Position numbers and translations under genes: made by a program. Shown here piece after piece: positions 38,435 to 52,753 of a stretch of 64,000 nt of DNA. The notes below the pieces were generated by a model. The model was not told where the DNA came from. It searched no databases and saw only the letters and a list, made by a program, of their open reading frames with translations. The stretch is from Klebsiella pneumoniae. Lineage in GTDB: Bacteria > Pseudomonadota > Gammaproteobacteria > Ga0077536. Numbering within the stretch: the first letter of the stretch is position 1; each line of letters opens with the position of its first letter. The stretch spans positions 1 to 64,000 of the forward strand of contig CAMAXW010000017.1 in the NCBI GenBank assembly GCA_945862315.1. Direction: 5' to 3'.

Positions 38435-39303
38435 TGTTGGCCGGCCTCATCCTCCGGGTCCGCGGGTGGCGCTGGGCCCAGCACCTCGGCCAGCACCCTC
38501 CCCGCACGCGGCAGCAGCGCTGGCACCCCGCCAAACGCAGCTGGCAGCACTGGCTAGCGTTGAGTTTGCTCGCGCTGGCACCCGTGTTGTGCTCGGCTGC
38601 AGGCCTCGAAATCATTCCGCTGCACCATCGCTTGGTGAGTGAAGTCTTGCCGCTATTGCGGCCGTTGTTGGCTCCAGAAGGCACGCTGACCGGCACTAAC
38701 AACCAGCTTATTATCAGAACCACGCCGGCCAATCTGGCAGAAATTGAGCGCGCGCTAGTCAGCATCGATGTCCCCTTCACACGCCTGCGCATTGCCGTCG
38801 CGCAATCGCGGGTCGACCACAGCAACCTTGGCAGCGCCAGCGCCGGGGTGCGCTATCGGACCACTGGGGCGGCGAGCGAACTGGCACTGGAGGCCCGCAC
38901 CGCGACCAGCGCGGGGGGTGACGACCAGCAAGTCGTGCAATCTGTATTAACGCTGGATGGTCAGCCGGCCTACATCAATGTAGGACAAATAAGCGCCGTC
39001 CCCGTGGTACTGGGCAATGGTTTGGCGCCGGGGCAGTGGGTGGGCATCGGCAACAGTGTGCAAACCGCGTCGACCGGATTTTACGTCACACCACACTTGC
39101 GCCAAGACAGCGTGTTGCTGTCGCTGGATACCCGTTTGGAGCGCTTCGCGCCGGACGGCAGCAATACGATTGCGAGCAATGCCACCACCGTCAACCTCAA
39201 CGCGCAATTGGGCGAATGGGTCGTCGTGGGGGGTAGCACCCAGCGGGGCGGGCAGAACGCCCGCGACTATCAGCTACTCATTCGCGTTGAGCGCGTGCCA
39301 TAA
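38434..39303 (+). CDS. Secretin-domain (NolW-like) hypothetical protein
   Basis: A 289-residue protein with an Arg-rich N-terminus, a hydrophobic export segment (WLALSLLALAPVLCSAAG), then a secretin N1/NolW-like fold (LEIIPLHHRLVSEVLPLLRPLLAPEG, NNQLIIRTTPANLAEIERAL, VSIDVPFTRLRIAVAQ). The C-terminal half (FYVTPHLRQDSVLLSLDTRLERF) resembles part of a secretin beta-domain, but the protein is far too short to be a full secretin. ATG 38434 overlaps the upstream stop. Role unknown; no other secretion genes are nearby. Confidence 0.65.
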   Translation: MLAGLILRVRGWRWAQHLGQHPPRTRQQRWHPAKRSWQHWLALSLLALAPVLCSAAGLEIIPLHHRLVSEVLPLLRPLLAPEGTLTGTNNQLIIRTTPANLAEIERALVSIDVPFTRLRIAVAQSRVDHSNLGSASAGVRYRTTGAASELALEARTATSAGGDDQQVVQSVLTLDGQPAYINVGQISAVPVVLGNGLAPGQWVGIGNSVQTASTGFYVTPHLRQDSVLLSLDTRLERFAPDGSNTIASNATTVNLNAQLGEWVVVGGSTQRGGQNARDYQLLIRVERVP

Positions 39304-39314
39304 AGCGACATTTG

Positions 39315-39371
39315 GCGCGGAAAGGGCCGCGCGCTAGCGTGTAAACTGCGCCCGTCCGGCGCTCACGCCGG
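39315..39371 (+). promoter_or_regulatory. Two hairpins in the purL leader
   Basis: GCGCGG/CCGCGC with an AAAGGG loop (39315-39332) is a perfect 6-bp stem, and CCGGC/GCCGG (39356-39371) a perfect 5-bp stem, in the 97 bases before purL. A TAAACT (39342-39347) could be a -10 element. No PurR-type operator is visible. The first hairpin may end the upstream transcript but has no U-tract. Confidence 0.4.
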
Positions 39372-39400
39372 CACCTTACCGAAGGCGTAAAAAGACCAGC

Positions 39401-42400
39401 ATGCAAACTCCTGCCAGCCCCAGTTTTCGATTATTTCTAGGCCCCGCGGCCCACTCGCCGTTCCAACTGACGCGGCGGCAGACAGCACTGCGCGTCGTGT
39501 GCCCCGAGTTGGCGAGCCTCGAGAGCGCCTATATTTATCTGGTGTGGTGCGCTCAGCCGCTGATCGAACTCGATGAAAGTCGGCTCGCCACGGTACTGGC
39601 AGCGCAAGCCCTGTCCCTGCCCGCAGCGCGGCCCGATACCGTCTATGTCTTGCCCCGCCAAGGCACGCGTTCGCCGTGGTCCAGCAAAGCCACCGATATT
39701 GCCCATCATTGCGGCTTAAACGGGGTTATCCATCTGGAACGCGCCGTGCGCTGGCGTCTGGATCCACTGCCTGCGGCCCGGCGCGCGGCAGTGACGGCAC
39801 TGCTCCATGACCGCATGACCGAAAGCGTCCTCACCGACCTCCGCGACGCCAGTGTGGCGGAGTCTGTCGAGCCGCGGCCGCTGCGCCAGATCCCACTGGC
39901 GGCACAGGGCCTGCCCGCGTTAACCCAGGCCAACACCAGCTTAGGATTGGCGCTGGCAGACGATGAAATGGATTACCTCATCGCGCAATACGCGGCGTTA
40001 GGTCGCGACCCCAGCGACGCCGAACTCATGATGTTCGCGCAGGCTAATTCCGAACATTGTCGGCACAAAATCTTTAACGCCCAGTGGACCCTCGATGGCG
40101 TCGCCCGCCCGGACAGCCTGTTTCAGATGATCCGCGCCACGCACGCCGCGCATCCCAACGGGGTGCTGTCAGCCTATAGCGACAACGCGGCAGTGACGCG
40201 CGGCTATCGCGGACGCCGCCTGTGGGTGGATGCGACAACCCGCTGCTATTTGGCGGAGGACGAAGATATTCATCTGGTGATGAAAGTAGAAACGCATAAC
40301 CATCCCACCGGCATTTCGCCCTACCCCGGCGCGGCCACTGGGGCTGGTGGTGAAATCCGCGATGAGGGCGCCACCGGCCGTGGCGCACGGCCAAAGGCTG
40401 GGCTCAGCGGATTTTCCGTCTCCCATCTCCGCCTACCCACCCTCCCGGAGCCTTGGGAGCGCGATCGTGCGTGTAACCCGCGCCTCGCCTCGGCGCTCAA
40501 CATCATGCTGGAAGGCCCCATTGGGGCGGCCGCGTTCAATAACGAATTTGGCCGGCCGGTGTTGGCGGGTTATTTCCGCACTTTCGAAGCCACCCAGCAC
40601 CTGCCCAGCGGGGTCGAACATTACGGCTACGACAAACCCTTGATGCTGGCGGGTGGCATTGGCAACATTCGCCCGCAACACGTCCTCAAAGAAGTGTTGC
40701 CGCCAGGCGCCCAGGTGGTGGTCATCGGCGGTCCAGCGATGTTGATCGGGCTCGGCGGCGGTGCCGCATCCTCGCAGCGCGGCGGTAACAGCGACGCCGA
40801 TTTAGACTTTGCTTCGGTCCAACGCGATAACGCTGAAATGGAACGACGCGTTCAGGAAGTCATCGATGAGTGTTGGGCGCTCGGGGCGCTCAATCCTATT
40901 CTGGCGATACACGACGTGGGTGCGGGCGGGCTGTCCAACGCCATTCCCGAGTTGCTCAACGACAGCGGTCGGGGTGGTGAGTTGGCGTTACGCGCCATCC
41001 ACTGCGCCGAGCCCAACCTCTCGCCGCTCGAAATCTGGTGCAATGAAGCGCAGGAGCGCTACGTGTTGGGGGTCGCGCCAGAATCGGTGGCCGCCCTCGC
41101 CGCGCTCTGCGCCCGCGAACGCTGCCCCATGGCCGTCGTGGGCACCGCGACCGCCGAGCTTCAGCTGCGCCTGTGGGACAGCTTACTTAACGTCGCGGTA
41201 ATCGATATCCCCATGGCGCTGCTGTTTGGAAAACCACCGCGCATGGTACGGGTGGCCACCACCCTGCCCACCTACACAACGGCGTTACGGCTCACACCTA
41301 GCGTGAAGGACGCCGCGCATCGCGTGCTGCGTTTTCCGGCCGTCGCCGATAAACGTTTTCTCATCACGATTGGCGATCGGACGGTTGGGGGGCTGAGCGC
41401 CCGTGACCAGATGGTGGGGCCCTGGCAAGTCCCGGTCGCCGATTGCGCCGTCACCTCGTTGGGCTTTGAGAGTCTGGCCGGTGAAGCCTTTGCGCTGGGC
41501 GAACGCACGCCCCTCGCGCTACTGAATGCCGCCGCCGCCTCGCGCATGGCGATTGGCGAGGCGCTCACCAATTTGCTGGCGGCCCGTATCAAGCACCTGA
41601 GTGAGGTGGTGCTGTCAGCGAATTGGATGGCAGCCGCCGGCCACCCGGGCGAAGACGCCCGGCTGTATAGCGCGGTCACTGCCGCCAGCGAACTTTGCAT
41701 CGCCTTAGGGATCTGCATTCCGGTGGGCAAAGACTCCCTGTCGATGAAAACCGCTTGGCACGATGACACGGGCCTGCACACGGTGAGTTCGCCGGTCTCG
41801 CTCATTTGTAGCGCCTTCGCGCCGGTCATGGATGTTCGCCAATCCCTCACCCCCCAGCTGCAGTTCGGGGCAACCCCCACTGCGCTGCTGCTGGTGGATA
41901 TTGGCGGGGGCGCGCAGCGCTTAGGTGGTTCGGTACTGGCCCAAGTCTACGGGGAACTCGGTGTTGAGCCGCCAGATCTGGACCTACCAGAACGGCTGCG
42001 CGACGCCTTCACCGCCATCCAATTGTTAAACGAAGCGGGTTACCTGCTGGCCTGTCACGACCGTTCCGACGGTGGGCTGTTCGCGACGGTGTGTGAGATG
42101 GCGTTCGCCGCGCGGTGTGGCTTGGACCTTGATCTCGCCGCACTGGGTGCTGATCCGCTGGCCGTGTTGTTCAACGAGGAATTGGGGATCGTGGCCCAGG
42201 TGGCGATGGACAACCTGCCCAAGGTGCTGGCCTATCTGCAGCAGTACCCCTCGCTCGCCGCGTGCGTACACGTGCTCGGACAGCCGTGCGTCGAACCCGT
42301 GGTGCGGATTAGCGCGCAGGGGCAACGCTGGCTGGAAGAGGATCTTTTTTCGTTACTCGAAGCCTGGTCGCAGCCTTCGCATCATCTGCAAAGTTTGCGT

Positions 42401-43267
42401 GACCACCCAGACTGCGCCCGCGAAGAATTGGCGGGCATTCTCGACCGTCACGCCAGCGGCCTATTTTTACGAACGGCCACAGGCCCGCTGGCCCCGCCGA
42501 TGCTCAACACCGTGCGTCCACGCGTGGCCATCCTGCGCGAACAGGGCGTGAATGGTCACCGCGAAATGGCCGCCGCGTTCCTGCAGGCAGGCTTTGAGGC
42601 CGTGGATGTGCATATGTCAGAGCTACTGGCCGGTAGCGTCACCCTCGCGAACTTCCAAGGTCTGGTTGCCTGCGGCGGATTTTCCTATGGCGATGTCCTC
42701 GGCGCTGGCAGCGGTTGGGCGCGCTCGATCCTCTATAACCCGCGCACCAACGCCGAGTTCGCGGCATTTTTTGCCCGCTCCGATACCTTCTCCTTCGGCG
42801 TGTGCAACGGCTGCCAAATGCTCTCGCAGGTCAAGGCGCTGATTCCCGGCGCCGACCATTGGCCGCGTTTTCTGCGCAATCGCTCAGCGCAGTTCGAAGC
42901 GCGTTTAGTGATGGCAGAAGTGCTGCCCTCACCTTCTATTCTTTTTGAGGGGCTGGCCGGCATGATGGCGCCGCTGGTGGTTTCCCACGGCGAAGGGCGA
43001 GTGGATCACCTCGATCCGGCGCAGCATCTGTGTCTGCGCTATGTCGATGATCAGGGCGCGCCGGCAGAGCGCTACCCGCACAACCCTAACGGTTCGCCCG
43101 CGGGGGCCACGGGTTTTACGACGAGCGATGGGCGCGCCACCATCCTCATGCCACACCCGGAGCGGGTATTTTTACGCCAACAGTTCTCGTGGCTGCCAGC
43201 ACAGTGGCAAGCGCACGAAGCGCCATGGTTCGAATTATTCCGGAATGCCCGCCGTTGGTTGGGCTGA
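39401..43267 (+). CDS. purL: Phosphoribosylformylglycinamidine synthase
   Basis: A 1288-residue large-type PurL for the fourth step of purine synthesis. Seen: the N-terminal PurS-like region, FAQANSEHCRHKIFNAQW, MKVETHNHPTGISPYPGAATG, the AIR-synthase-like halves with RGGNSDADLDFASVQR, and a C-terminal glutaminase (GVCNGCQMLSQ with the nucleophilic Cys, and the His/Glu pair in MPHPERVF). Monocistronic by position, with hairpins in the leader. Confidence 0.97.
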   Translation: MQTPASPSFRLFLGPAAHSPFQLTRRQTALRVVCPELASLESAYIYLVWCAQPLIELDESRLATVLAAQALSLPAARPDTVYVLPRQGTRSPWSSKATDIAHHCGLNGVIHLERAVRWRLDPLPAARRAAVTALLHDRMTESVLTDLRDASVAESVEPRPLRQIPLAAQGLPALTQANTSLGLALADDEMDYLIAQYAALGRDPSDAELMMFAQANSEHCRHKIFNAQWTLDGVARPDSLFQMIRATHAAHPNGVLSAYSDNAAVTRGYRGRRLWVDATTRCYLAEDEDIHLVMKVETHNHPTGISPYPGAATGAGGEIRDEGATGRGARPKAGLSGFSVSHLRLPTLPEPWERDRACNPRLASALNIMLEGPIGAAAFNNEFGRPVLAGYFRTFEATQHLPSGVEHYGYDKPLMLAGGIGNIRPQHVLKEVLPPGAQVVVIGGPAMLIGLGGGAASSQRGGNSDADLDFASVQRDNAEMERRVQEVIDECWALGALNPILAIHDVGAGGLSNAIPELLNDSGRGGELALRAIHCAEPNLSPLEIWCNEAQERYVLGVAPESVAALAALCARERCPMAVVGTATAELQLRLWDSLLNVAVIDIPMALLFGKPPRMVRVATTLPTYTTALRLTPSVKDAAHRVLRFPAVADKRFLITIGDRTVGGLSARDQMVGPWQVPVADCAVTSLGFESLAGEAFALGERTPLALLNAAAASRMAIGEALTNLLAARIKHLSEVVLSANWMAAAGHPGEDARLYSAVTAASELCIALGICIPVGKDSLSMKTAWHDDTGLHTVSSPVSLICSAFAPVMDVRQSLTPQLQFGATPTALLLVDIGGGAQRLGGSVLAQVYGELGVEPPDLDLPERLRDAFTAIQLLNEAGYLLACHDRSDGGLFATVCEMAFAARCGLDLDLAALGADPLAVLFNEELGIVAQVAMDNLPKVLAYLQQYPSLAACVHVLGQPCVEPVVRISAQGQRWLEEDLFSLLEAWSQPSHHLQSLRDHPDCAREELAGILDRHASGLFLRTATGPLAPPMLNTVRPRVAILREQGVNGHREMAAAFLQAGFEAVDVHMSELLAGSVTLANFQGLVACGGFSYGDVLGAGSGWARSILYNPRTNAEFAAFFARSDTFSFGVCNGCQMLSQVKALIPGADHWPRFLRNRSAQFEARLVMAEVLPSPSILFEGLAGMMAPLVVSHGEGRVDHLDPAQHLCLRYVDDQGAPAERYPHNPNGSPAGATGFTTSDGRATILMPHPERVFLRQQFSWLPAQWQAHEAPWFELFRNARRWLG

Positions 43268-43348
43268 GACCCGCTATGGCGGACCGCTTCGGTTAGACTC
43301 AACCCTGTTACTCTCGGTGCCGCACCGCGCTCCTAACGGAATTTTAAA

Positions 43349-43894
43349 ATGACCCACACGCTACTGCTAATCGATATCCAGAATGATTATTTCCCCGGTG
43401 GGACCATGGCGCTCGTGGGCATGGAGCAGGCGGCCCACCAAGCCCGAGCCCTGCTGGCCCACGCCCGCGCGCGCGGTTGGGCAATCGTGCATGTTCAGCA
43501 TTTGGCGGCGCGCCCCGGGGCCACCTTTTTTCTGCCTGGCACGCCAGGTGCCGAACATCACCCGAGTGTCGCGCCATTGGCGGGTGAAACCGTCATTACC
43601 AAACATTTTCCCAATGCCTTTCGCGCCAGCGAATTGGCCGCAGCACTCCCACCAGCGGACCTCACCCAACTGGTGATCGTCGGTGCGATGAGCCATATGT
43701 GTATCGACGCCACCACCCGGGCGGCCTTCGACTTGGGTTATCAATGCACCGTGTTGGCTGATGCCTGCGCTACCCGCGACCTGAGCTTCGATGGCGAGAC
43801 CTTGCCGGCAGCGCAAGTACAGGCGGCTTTTATGGCGGCACTGGCAGCGCCCTTTGCGCGAGTCATTCCTACCGCCACCTTGCTCGCTGAATAA
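43349..43894 (+). CDS. Isochorismatase-family cysteine hydrolase
   Basis: A 181-residue cysteine hydrolase. Seen: the catalytic Asp in LLIDIQNDYFPGG, the Lys in VITKHFPNAFRAS, the cis-peptide turn and nucleophilic Cys in VGAMSHMCIDATTRAAFDLGY. The fold covers nicotinamidases, isochorismatases and related amidases; no metal-binding residues typical of nicotinamidase are obvious, so I give no symbol or substrate. Confidence 0.85.
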   Translation: MTHTLLLIDIQNDYFPGGTMALVGMEQAAHQARALLAHARARGWAIVHVQHLAARPGATFFLPGTPGAEHHPSVAPLAGETVITKHFPNAFRASELAAALPPADLTQLVIVGAMSHMCIDATTRAAFDLGYQCTVLADACATRDLSFDGETLPAAQVQAAFMAALAAPFARVIPTATLLAE

Positions 43895-43930
43895 GTACAA
43901 CGGTCCTAGAACCACAGCGAGCGTGCAGCG

Positions 43931-44515
43931 ATGGCGAACCAACGACCTCCACCCAAGGCGGCAGCGCCCAGTCCCGCCAGCGCCGTCCAACCCGACGCTG
44001 AGAACGCGGCCTTTCGGGCGGCTTTAGCGGGGGTCATCCCCCTCCACTCCGACACCCTAGATCTGCGCCAACCCGGGCCGCCACCCATCCCACTCCAGTC
44101 ACAGCGCGAGCAACAAGCCGTCATGGCAGAGTTGCTGCTGCTCGACCCCGGCGAGGGTGAGATGGAAACCGGCGATGAAATCTCATTCAAACGCGACGGC
44201 GTGCAAAACGCGGTGCTGCGCAAAATGCGCCGCGGCCAATTCGCCATCCAAGCCCATATCGACTTGCACGGGCTAACCACCCCCGAAGCAAAAATCGCGA
44301 TCAGCGAATTTCTGCAAACCAGCATCCAACGCAGCTATCACTGCATCCGCATCGTCCACGGCAAGGGCCAGCGCTCGCCGGGCCAGGTGCCGGTGTTAAA
44401 ACCCAAAGTGGCGCGCTGGCTCATGCAGTGCGAAGACGTGATCGCCTACATCTCCACGCCAGCCACGGATGGCGGCACCGGCGCCATTTACGTATTGCTC
44501 CGGCAACGCCGCTAA
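43931..44515 (+). CDS. Smr-domain protein
   Basis: A 194-residue protein with a disordered Pro/Ala-rich start and a C-terminal Smr domain (about 110-194): IDLHGLTTPEAKIAISEFL, the HGKGQRSPG loop and VIAYISTPATDGGTGAIYVLL. Gammaproteobacterial SmrA/SmrB proteins are small nucleases; SmrB cleaves mRNA at collided ribosomes. Whether this is SmrA or SmrB is not clear. It lies 36 bases after the cysteine hydrolase. Confidence 0.88.
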   Translation: MANQRPPPKAAAPSPASAVQPDAENAAFRAALAGVIPLHSDTLDLRQPGPPPIPLQSQREQQAVMAELLLLDPGEGEMETGDEISFKRDGVQNAVLRKMRRGQFAIQAHIDLHGLTTPEAKIAISEFLQTSIQRSYHCIRIVHGKGQRSPGQVPVLKPKVARWLMQCEDVIAYISTPATDGGTGAIYVLLRQRR

Positions 44516-44539
44516 ACCGACACCCAAGCGAGCCTGCGC

Positions 44540-45364
44540 GTGGCGAGTCCCCGTATTTTTGAGGTCGTCACACTGGCCACACCCGCTGGCGCGCGTGCGG
44601 AGGTGTGCCCTTACGGGGCGCAAGTCTTGCACTGGCAACCGGTGGGCGCGCAGCGAAATTATTTGTATGTGAGCCGTCAGGCGGTGAGGCGTCCCGGCGT
44701 GGGAATACGCGGCGGTATGCCTGTCATTTTTCCGCAATTCGGTTTATTTGGGGACTTACCCAAACATGGCTTTGCCCGTCTCCAAGCGTGGACGCTCAAG
44801 CCCCGTGAGCACGCGCACGAAGTGCAATTTGAATTATTTTCTAGTCCCGCTACACGCACTATTTGGCCCCACGATTTTCACGCCACACTGGGCGTGCACC
44901 TGCAATCAAAAAGCTTAACGGTAACGCTCGCTGTGACCAACCGGAGTCCTGGCGAGTGCCGCTACACTGCGGGATTACACACTTATTTGGCGATTGAAAA
45001 TCTTGCTGGGGGGGCGCTAGAAGGCCTCGCCGGTGTGGACTACCTCGACGCCACGGCGGGTCTGGCGCGCGCGCGTCAAGACGCAAATCCGCTGCGCATT
45101 ACCACCGAAATCGACCGAGTCTATTTGGCGGCCACCCAGCCCGTGATTTGGCGGGACAACGCGGGCACCCTCACCATTAGCCAACAAGGATTTAACGACG
45201 TCGTGGTGTGGAATCCGGGCCCGGCCCTAGCTCGCACGCTGGCCGACATGGCGGCCGAAGACTATGCGCACTTTTTGTGTGTCGAGGCCGCGAGCATCCA
45301 TGAGCCAGTGGTGCTGGCCGCGGGCGCTACTTGGCAGGCAAGTCAGACTTTGAGCGCCGCTTGA
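44540..45364 (+). CDS. D-hexose-6-phosphate mutarotase (YeaD-like)
   Basis: A 274-residue aldose 1-epimerase-fold protein interconverting anomers of glucose 6-phosphate. Seen: ARAEVCPYGAQVLHWQP, GGMPVIFPQFGLFG, LPKHGFARLQAWT (catalytic His region), GLHTYLAIEN, and the catalytic Glu near VEAASIHEPV. The start is GTG 44540. It ends one base from the convergent ispF. Confidence 0.9.
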   Translation: MASPRIFEVVTLATPAGARAEVCPYGAQVLHWQPVGAQRNYLYVSRQAVRRPGVGIRGGMPVIFPQFGLFGDLPKHGFARLQAWTLKPREHAHEVQFELFSSPATRTIWPHDFHATLGVHLQSKSLTVTLAVTNRSPGECRYTAGLHTYLAIENLAGGALEGLAGVDYLDATAGLARARQDANPLRITTEIDRVYLAATQPVIWRDNAGTLTISQQGFNDVVVWNPGPALARTLADMAAEDYAHFLCVEAASIHEPVVLAAGATWQASQTLSAA

Positions 45365-45365
45365 A

Positions 45366-45836
45366 CTAGTTATCCAGCAGCACGATGGCCGAGGCGGCAA
45401 TACCTTCCTCGCGCCCTGCAAAACCCATTTTTTCAGTGGTGGTGGCCTTCACGCTGACCACTGCCAGCGACAGCCCTAAATCCTCTGCAATGCGCTCGCG
45501 CATCAGCGCCACATGCGGCGCAATTTTGGGTCGCTCGGCAATCACGGTGGCATCCACATTAATGATGCGAAAACCCATCTCGGCGACGAGCGCCCGTGTT
45601 CTGCGCAGCAAAATCCGGCTGTCGATGCCTTTAAATTCGCCGTCGGTATCGGGAAAATGTTTACCAATATCCCCCAGCGCCGCCGCACCCAGCAGCGCGT
45701 CACACAAGGCGTGCAGTAGCACGTCGCCGTCCGAATGCGCGGCCAAGCCACGGGTATGCGGGACCTTAACGCCCCCCAACATCACGTAGTCACCGTCGCG
45801 AAAACAATGGGCATCGAGACCCTGACCTATGCGCAT
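45366..45836 (-). CDS. ispF: 2-C-methyl-D-erythritol 2,4-cyclodiphosphate synthase
   Basis: A 156-residue IspF of the non-mevalonate isoprenoid pathway. Seen: [11 protein letters not shown] (metal Asp/His), the signature [28 protein letters not shown], and [17 protein letters not shown]. The N-terminus overlaps ispD by 10 bases. Confidence 0.97.
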   Translation of the reverse strand: MRIGQGLDAHCFRDGDYVMLGGVKVPHTRGLAAHSDGDVLLHALCDALLGAAALGDIGKHFPDTDGEFKGIDSRILLRRTRALVAEMGFRIINVDATVIAERPKIAPHVALMRERIAEDLGLSLAVVSVKATTTEKMGFAGREEGIAASAIVLLDN

Positions 45837-46549
45837 GTGGGCGTTCCTTTAGCTATGGGTCTGGCGCGCAGAGACAGTTCAGCGAACGCTAGATCTTCGG
45901 GTCGCGTAATTTTGAGGTTGTCAGCGTGGCCTTCAATCATTCGGGGCAGGTGGCCTGCCAACTCCATGGCCTGCGCTTCATCGGTCACCATGCGACCGGC
46001 CATTAAAGCGGTCCGCAGCGCGGCGCGCAAAGCCCCCACCCGGAACATCTGCGGGGTGAGCGCCTGCCAAAGCTGATTGCGATCGACCGTCTGGGCAATG
46101 CGCCCATCGCTGCCGCAGCGTTTTAAGGTGTCTTTCACGGGCACGCCAAGAATGCCCCCGCAGGGGTCATCCAACAGTTCATCGATGAGATGCGACAAGT
46201 CAGCCAAACGCAGGCAGGGACGTGCCGCATCGTGCACTAGCGCCCAATCGTGGTCACGTGCGGGCAGCGCATCCAGCCCATTGAGTACCGAGTGACAGCG
46301 TTCCGCACCGCCCAAGGCGGTACGCACCCGCTCACCGTAGATCGCCGCCAGTGCCGTTCCCTGAGCATCGTCGGGCGCCAACACGAGCACCGCGGCGGCA
46401 ATGCGGGGTTCGGCCAGCAACGCCTCAAGCGTATGTTCCAGGATGGTACGCCCGGCGATCGCTAAGTATTGTTTGGGGAGTTCGCTACCCATGCGGGTAC
46501 CCCGGCCAGCGGCGGGCACCACGGCCCACAGGCGCGCGGCGTCGTTCAT
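45827..46549 (-). CDS. ispD: 2-C-methyl-D-erythritol 4-phosphate cytidylyltransferase
   Basis: A 240-residue IspD, CTP-dependent third step of the same pathway. Seen: [20 protein letters not shown] (CTP loop), [33 protein letters not shown], and [10 protein letters not shown]. It overlaps ftsB by four bases and ispF by ten, completing the ftsB-ispD-ispF unit. Confidence 0.97.
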   Translation of the reverse strand: MNDAARLWAVVPAAGRGTRMGSELPKQYLAIAGRTILEHTLEALLAEPRIAAAVLVLAPDDAQGTALAAIYGERVRTALGGAERCHSVLNGLDALPARDHDWALVHDAARPCLRLADLSHLIDELLDDPCGGILGVPVKDTLKRCGSDGRIAQTVDRNQLWQALTPQMFRVGALRAALRTALMAGRMVTDEAQAMELAGHLPRMIEGHADNLKITRPEDLAFAELSLRARPIAKGTPTCA

Positions 46550-46881
46550 TCGGCGCGCGCTACCGGTGCTGGTGTCGCTACCGCTACCGCGACGGGTGTC
46601 GGTGTCGGCAGCGGATCCAGTAGCTGAATAAAAACCTCCCCCTGACGCACCATGCCCATCTCGCTGCGCGCCAATTCCTCAATGGCTTCTAAGCCTTGTT
46701 TGAGGTCGACGACTTCGGCAGCCAGCCCATTGTTACGGGTTTCCCATAGCGCGTTCTCAGCCTTTTGCGCGGCAATTTGTTCTTGCGCACGCCAGACGTC
46801 GTGCACACCACCGCGGCCATACCAGAGCGTGAACTGTAAGCCCAGCAGCAGGCCCGTCAACGTCAGCAAGAGCAGGCGCAC
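46546..46881 (-). CDS. ftsB: Cell division protein FtsB
   Basis: A 111-residue bitopic membrane protein of the FtsQBL divisome complex. Seen: a short N-terminal transmembrane helix (RLLLLTLTGLLLGLQFTLWYG), GGVHDVW, then a coiled coil (AAQKAENALWETRNNGLAAE) and EALEERAR-like EAIEELARSEMGMVRQGE. GTG 46881 is chosen because AGGA lies 9 bases upstream and the protein then starts with the helix; a longer in-frame form would overlap eno. The C-terminus has a Pro/Thr/Ala tail. Confidence 0.93.
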   Translation of the reverse strand: MRLLLLTLTGLLLGLQFTLWYGRGGVHDVWRAQEQIAAQKAENALWETRNNGLAAEVVDLKQGLEAIEELARSEMGMVRQGEVFIQLLDPLPTPTPVAVAVATPAPVARAE

Positions 46882-46894
46882 GGCGCTGGGTCCT

Positions 46895-51024
<4,130 letters not shown>

Positions 51025-52698
51025 ATGTCTGACATCGAAATTGCACAGCAGGCGCAAAAACGCCCAATCATGGCACTCGCCGAGGCGCGCTACGGCATAG
51101 GCGCCGAGCACCTTGAACCCTATGGCCACTACAAAGCCAAGCTCTCCCTAGACTACATCGAGAGCCTACAAGCACGACCCGACGGGCAATTAGTGCTGGT
51201 CACGGCCATTAGCCCTACCCCTGCGGGCGAAGGCAAAACCACCACCACCGTGGGACTGGGCGATGCACTCAATCGCGCGGGCCATCGGGCCATAATTTGC
51301 CTGCGCGAACCCTCGCTCGGCCCGTGCTTCGGCATGAAGGGCGGCGCCGCCGGTGGCGGCTATGCGCAGGTCGTGCCGATGGAAGACATCAATCTGCATT
51401 TTACCGGCGACTTCCACGCCATCGGGGCGGCCCACAATTTGCTCGCGGCGCTGCTGGATAATCATATTTACCACGGCAACGCACTCGGTCTTGATCCGCG
51501 TTTAATCACCTGGAAACGAACCGTCGACATGAACGACCGGGCGTTGCGCCGCATCGTGATTGGCTTAGGCGGCACGGCCAACGGCTACGTGCGTGAGGAT
51601 GGTTTCGACATCACCGTGGCCTCGGAAGTCATGGCAATCTTGTGCTTGGCGACTTCGCTGACGGACCTGCGCTACCGGCTCGGGGAAATTGTGGTGGGCT
51701 ATACCACCGGCGGCCAACAGGCGGTGCGAGCGCGTGACCTCCACGCCCACGGCGCTATGGCCGCCCTCCTCAAAGACGCCATCAAACCCAATGTGGTGCA
51801 GACGCTGGAAAACAATTTGGCGTTCGTCCACGGCGGCCCGTTTGCCAATATCGCGCATGGTTGCAACAGCGTATCGGCCACGCGCGCGGCGCTAAAACTG
51901 GCTGATTACGTGGTCACGGAAGCCGGCTTTGGTGCTGATTTGGGCGCCGAAAAATTTATCGACATCAAGTGTCGGATGGCCGGACTGCGCCCCCGCGCCG
52001 CGGTGTTAGTGGCCACTGCCCGCGCACTGAAGTACCACGGTGGGGTTGCGCGCGCGCTGCTCAGCCAAGAAGATTTGCCGGCATTGCGCCGCGGGCTGGT
52101 CAATTTAGACCGTCACTACCGCAACATCACAGAGCACTACGGTTTGCCGTGCGTGGTCTGCATCAATCACTTCACGGCCGACACCCCAGCGGAACTTGCA
52201 CTCATCCAAGCGCATGTCGGCGACCTCGGCGGTCGGGTGTGTGTGGGGCGGCATTGGGCCGAAGGTGGCGCAGGTGCCGCAGCCTTGGCGCAGGCAGTCG
52301 TGGAGGCCATTGCGGAGAACACCGGCGAACACCGCTATGTTTATGCGGACAAGCTCCCGCTGTGGGACAAAATCTCCGCCGTCGCGACCAAAATTTACGG
52401 TGCTGCGGGAATTTCCGCAGAGCCGAAAATTCGGGCGCAACTCGCCCAACTCAGCGCCTCACACGGCCATCTGCCGGTGTGCATCGCGAAAACCCAAATG
52501 TCTTTTTCGACGGATCCAGCCGCGTTAGGTGCGCCTAGCGGTCACACCCTGGTGATTCGTGAAGTTCGATTGGCGGCGGGCGCGGGCTTTGTGGTGGCGG
52601 TTGCCGGCGACATGCTCACCATGCCCGGACTGCCCAAGCAACCGGCAGCCGAAAACATCGACGTTGATGCCCGCGGTAACATTAGCGGATTGTTCTAA
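51025..52698 (+). CDS. fhs: Formate-tetrahydrofolate ligase
   Basis: A 557-residue Fhs, which makes 10-formyl-tetrahydrofolate from formate, THF and ATP. Seen: [11 protein letters not shown], the P-loop [66 protein letters not shown], and PTAEVATVEAL-like regions. ATG 51025 follows AGAGGAAG. In serine-cycle methylotrophs this enzyme moves formate carbon into assimilation; it also serves purine and fMet synthesis. It is divergent from pyrG, separate from glyA and mtd. Confidence 0.96.
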   Translation: MSDIEIAQQAQKRPIMALAEARYGIGAEHLEPYGHYKAKLSLDYIESLQARPDGQLVLVTAISPTPAGEGKTTTTVGLGDALNRAGHRAIICLREPSLGPCFGMKGGAAGGGYAQVVPMEDINLHFTGDFHAIGAAHNLLAALLDNHIYHGNALGLDPRLITWKRTVDMNDRALRRIVIGLGGTANGYVREDGFDITVASEVMAILCLATSLTDLRYRLGEIVVGYTTGGQQAVRARDLHAHGAMAALLKDAIKPNVVQTLENNLAFVHGGPFANIAHGCNSVSATRAALKLADYVVTEAGFGADLGAEKFIDIKCRMAGLRPRAAVLVATARALKYHGGVARALLSQEDLPALRRGLVNLDRHYRNITEHYGLPCVVCINHFTADTPAELALIQAHVGDLGGRVCVGRHWAEGGAGAAALAQAVVEAIAENTGEHRYVYADKLPLWDKISAVATKIYGAAGISAEPKIRAQLAQLSASHGHLPVCIAKTQMSFSTDPAALGAPSGHTLVIREVRLAAGAGFVVAVAGDMLTMPGLPKQPAAENIDVDARGNISGLF

Positions 52699-52753
52699 AT
52701 GCGCCGCACGCGCTGATGCCTGCCGGTCTAAGGCAGTAAAAAAAGGAATGCCC

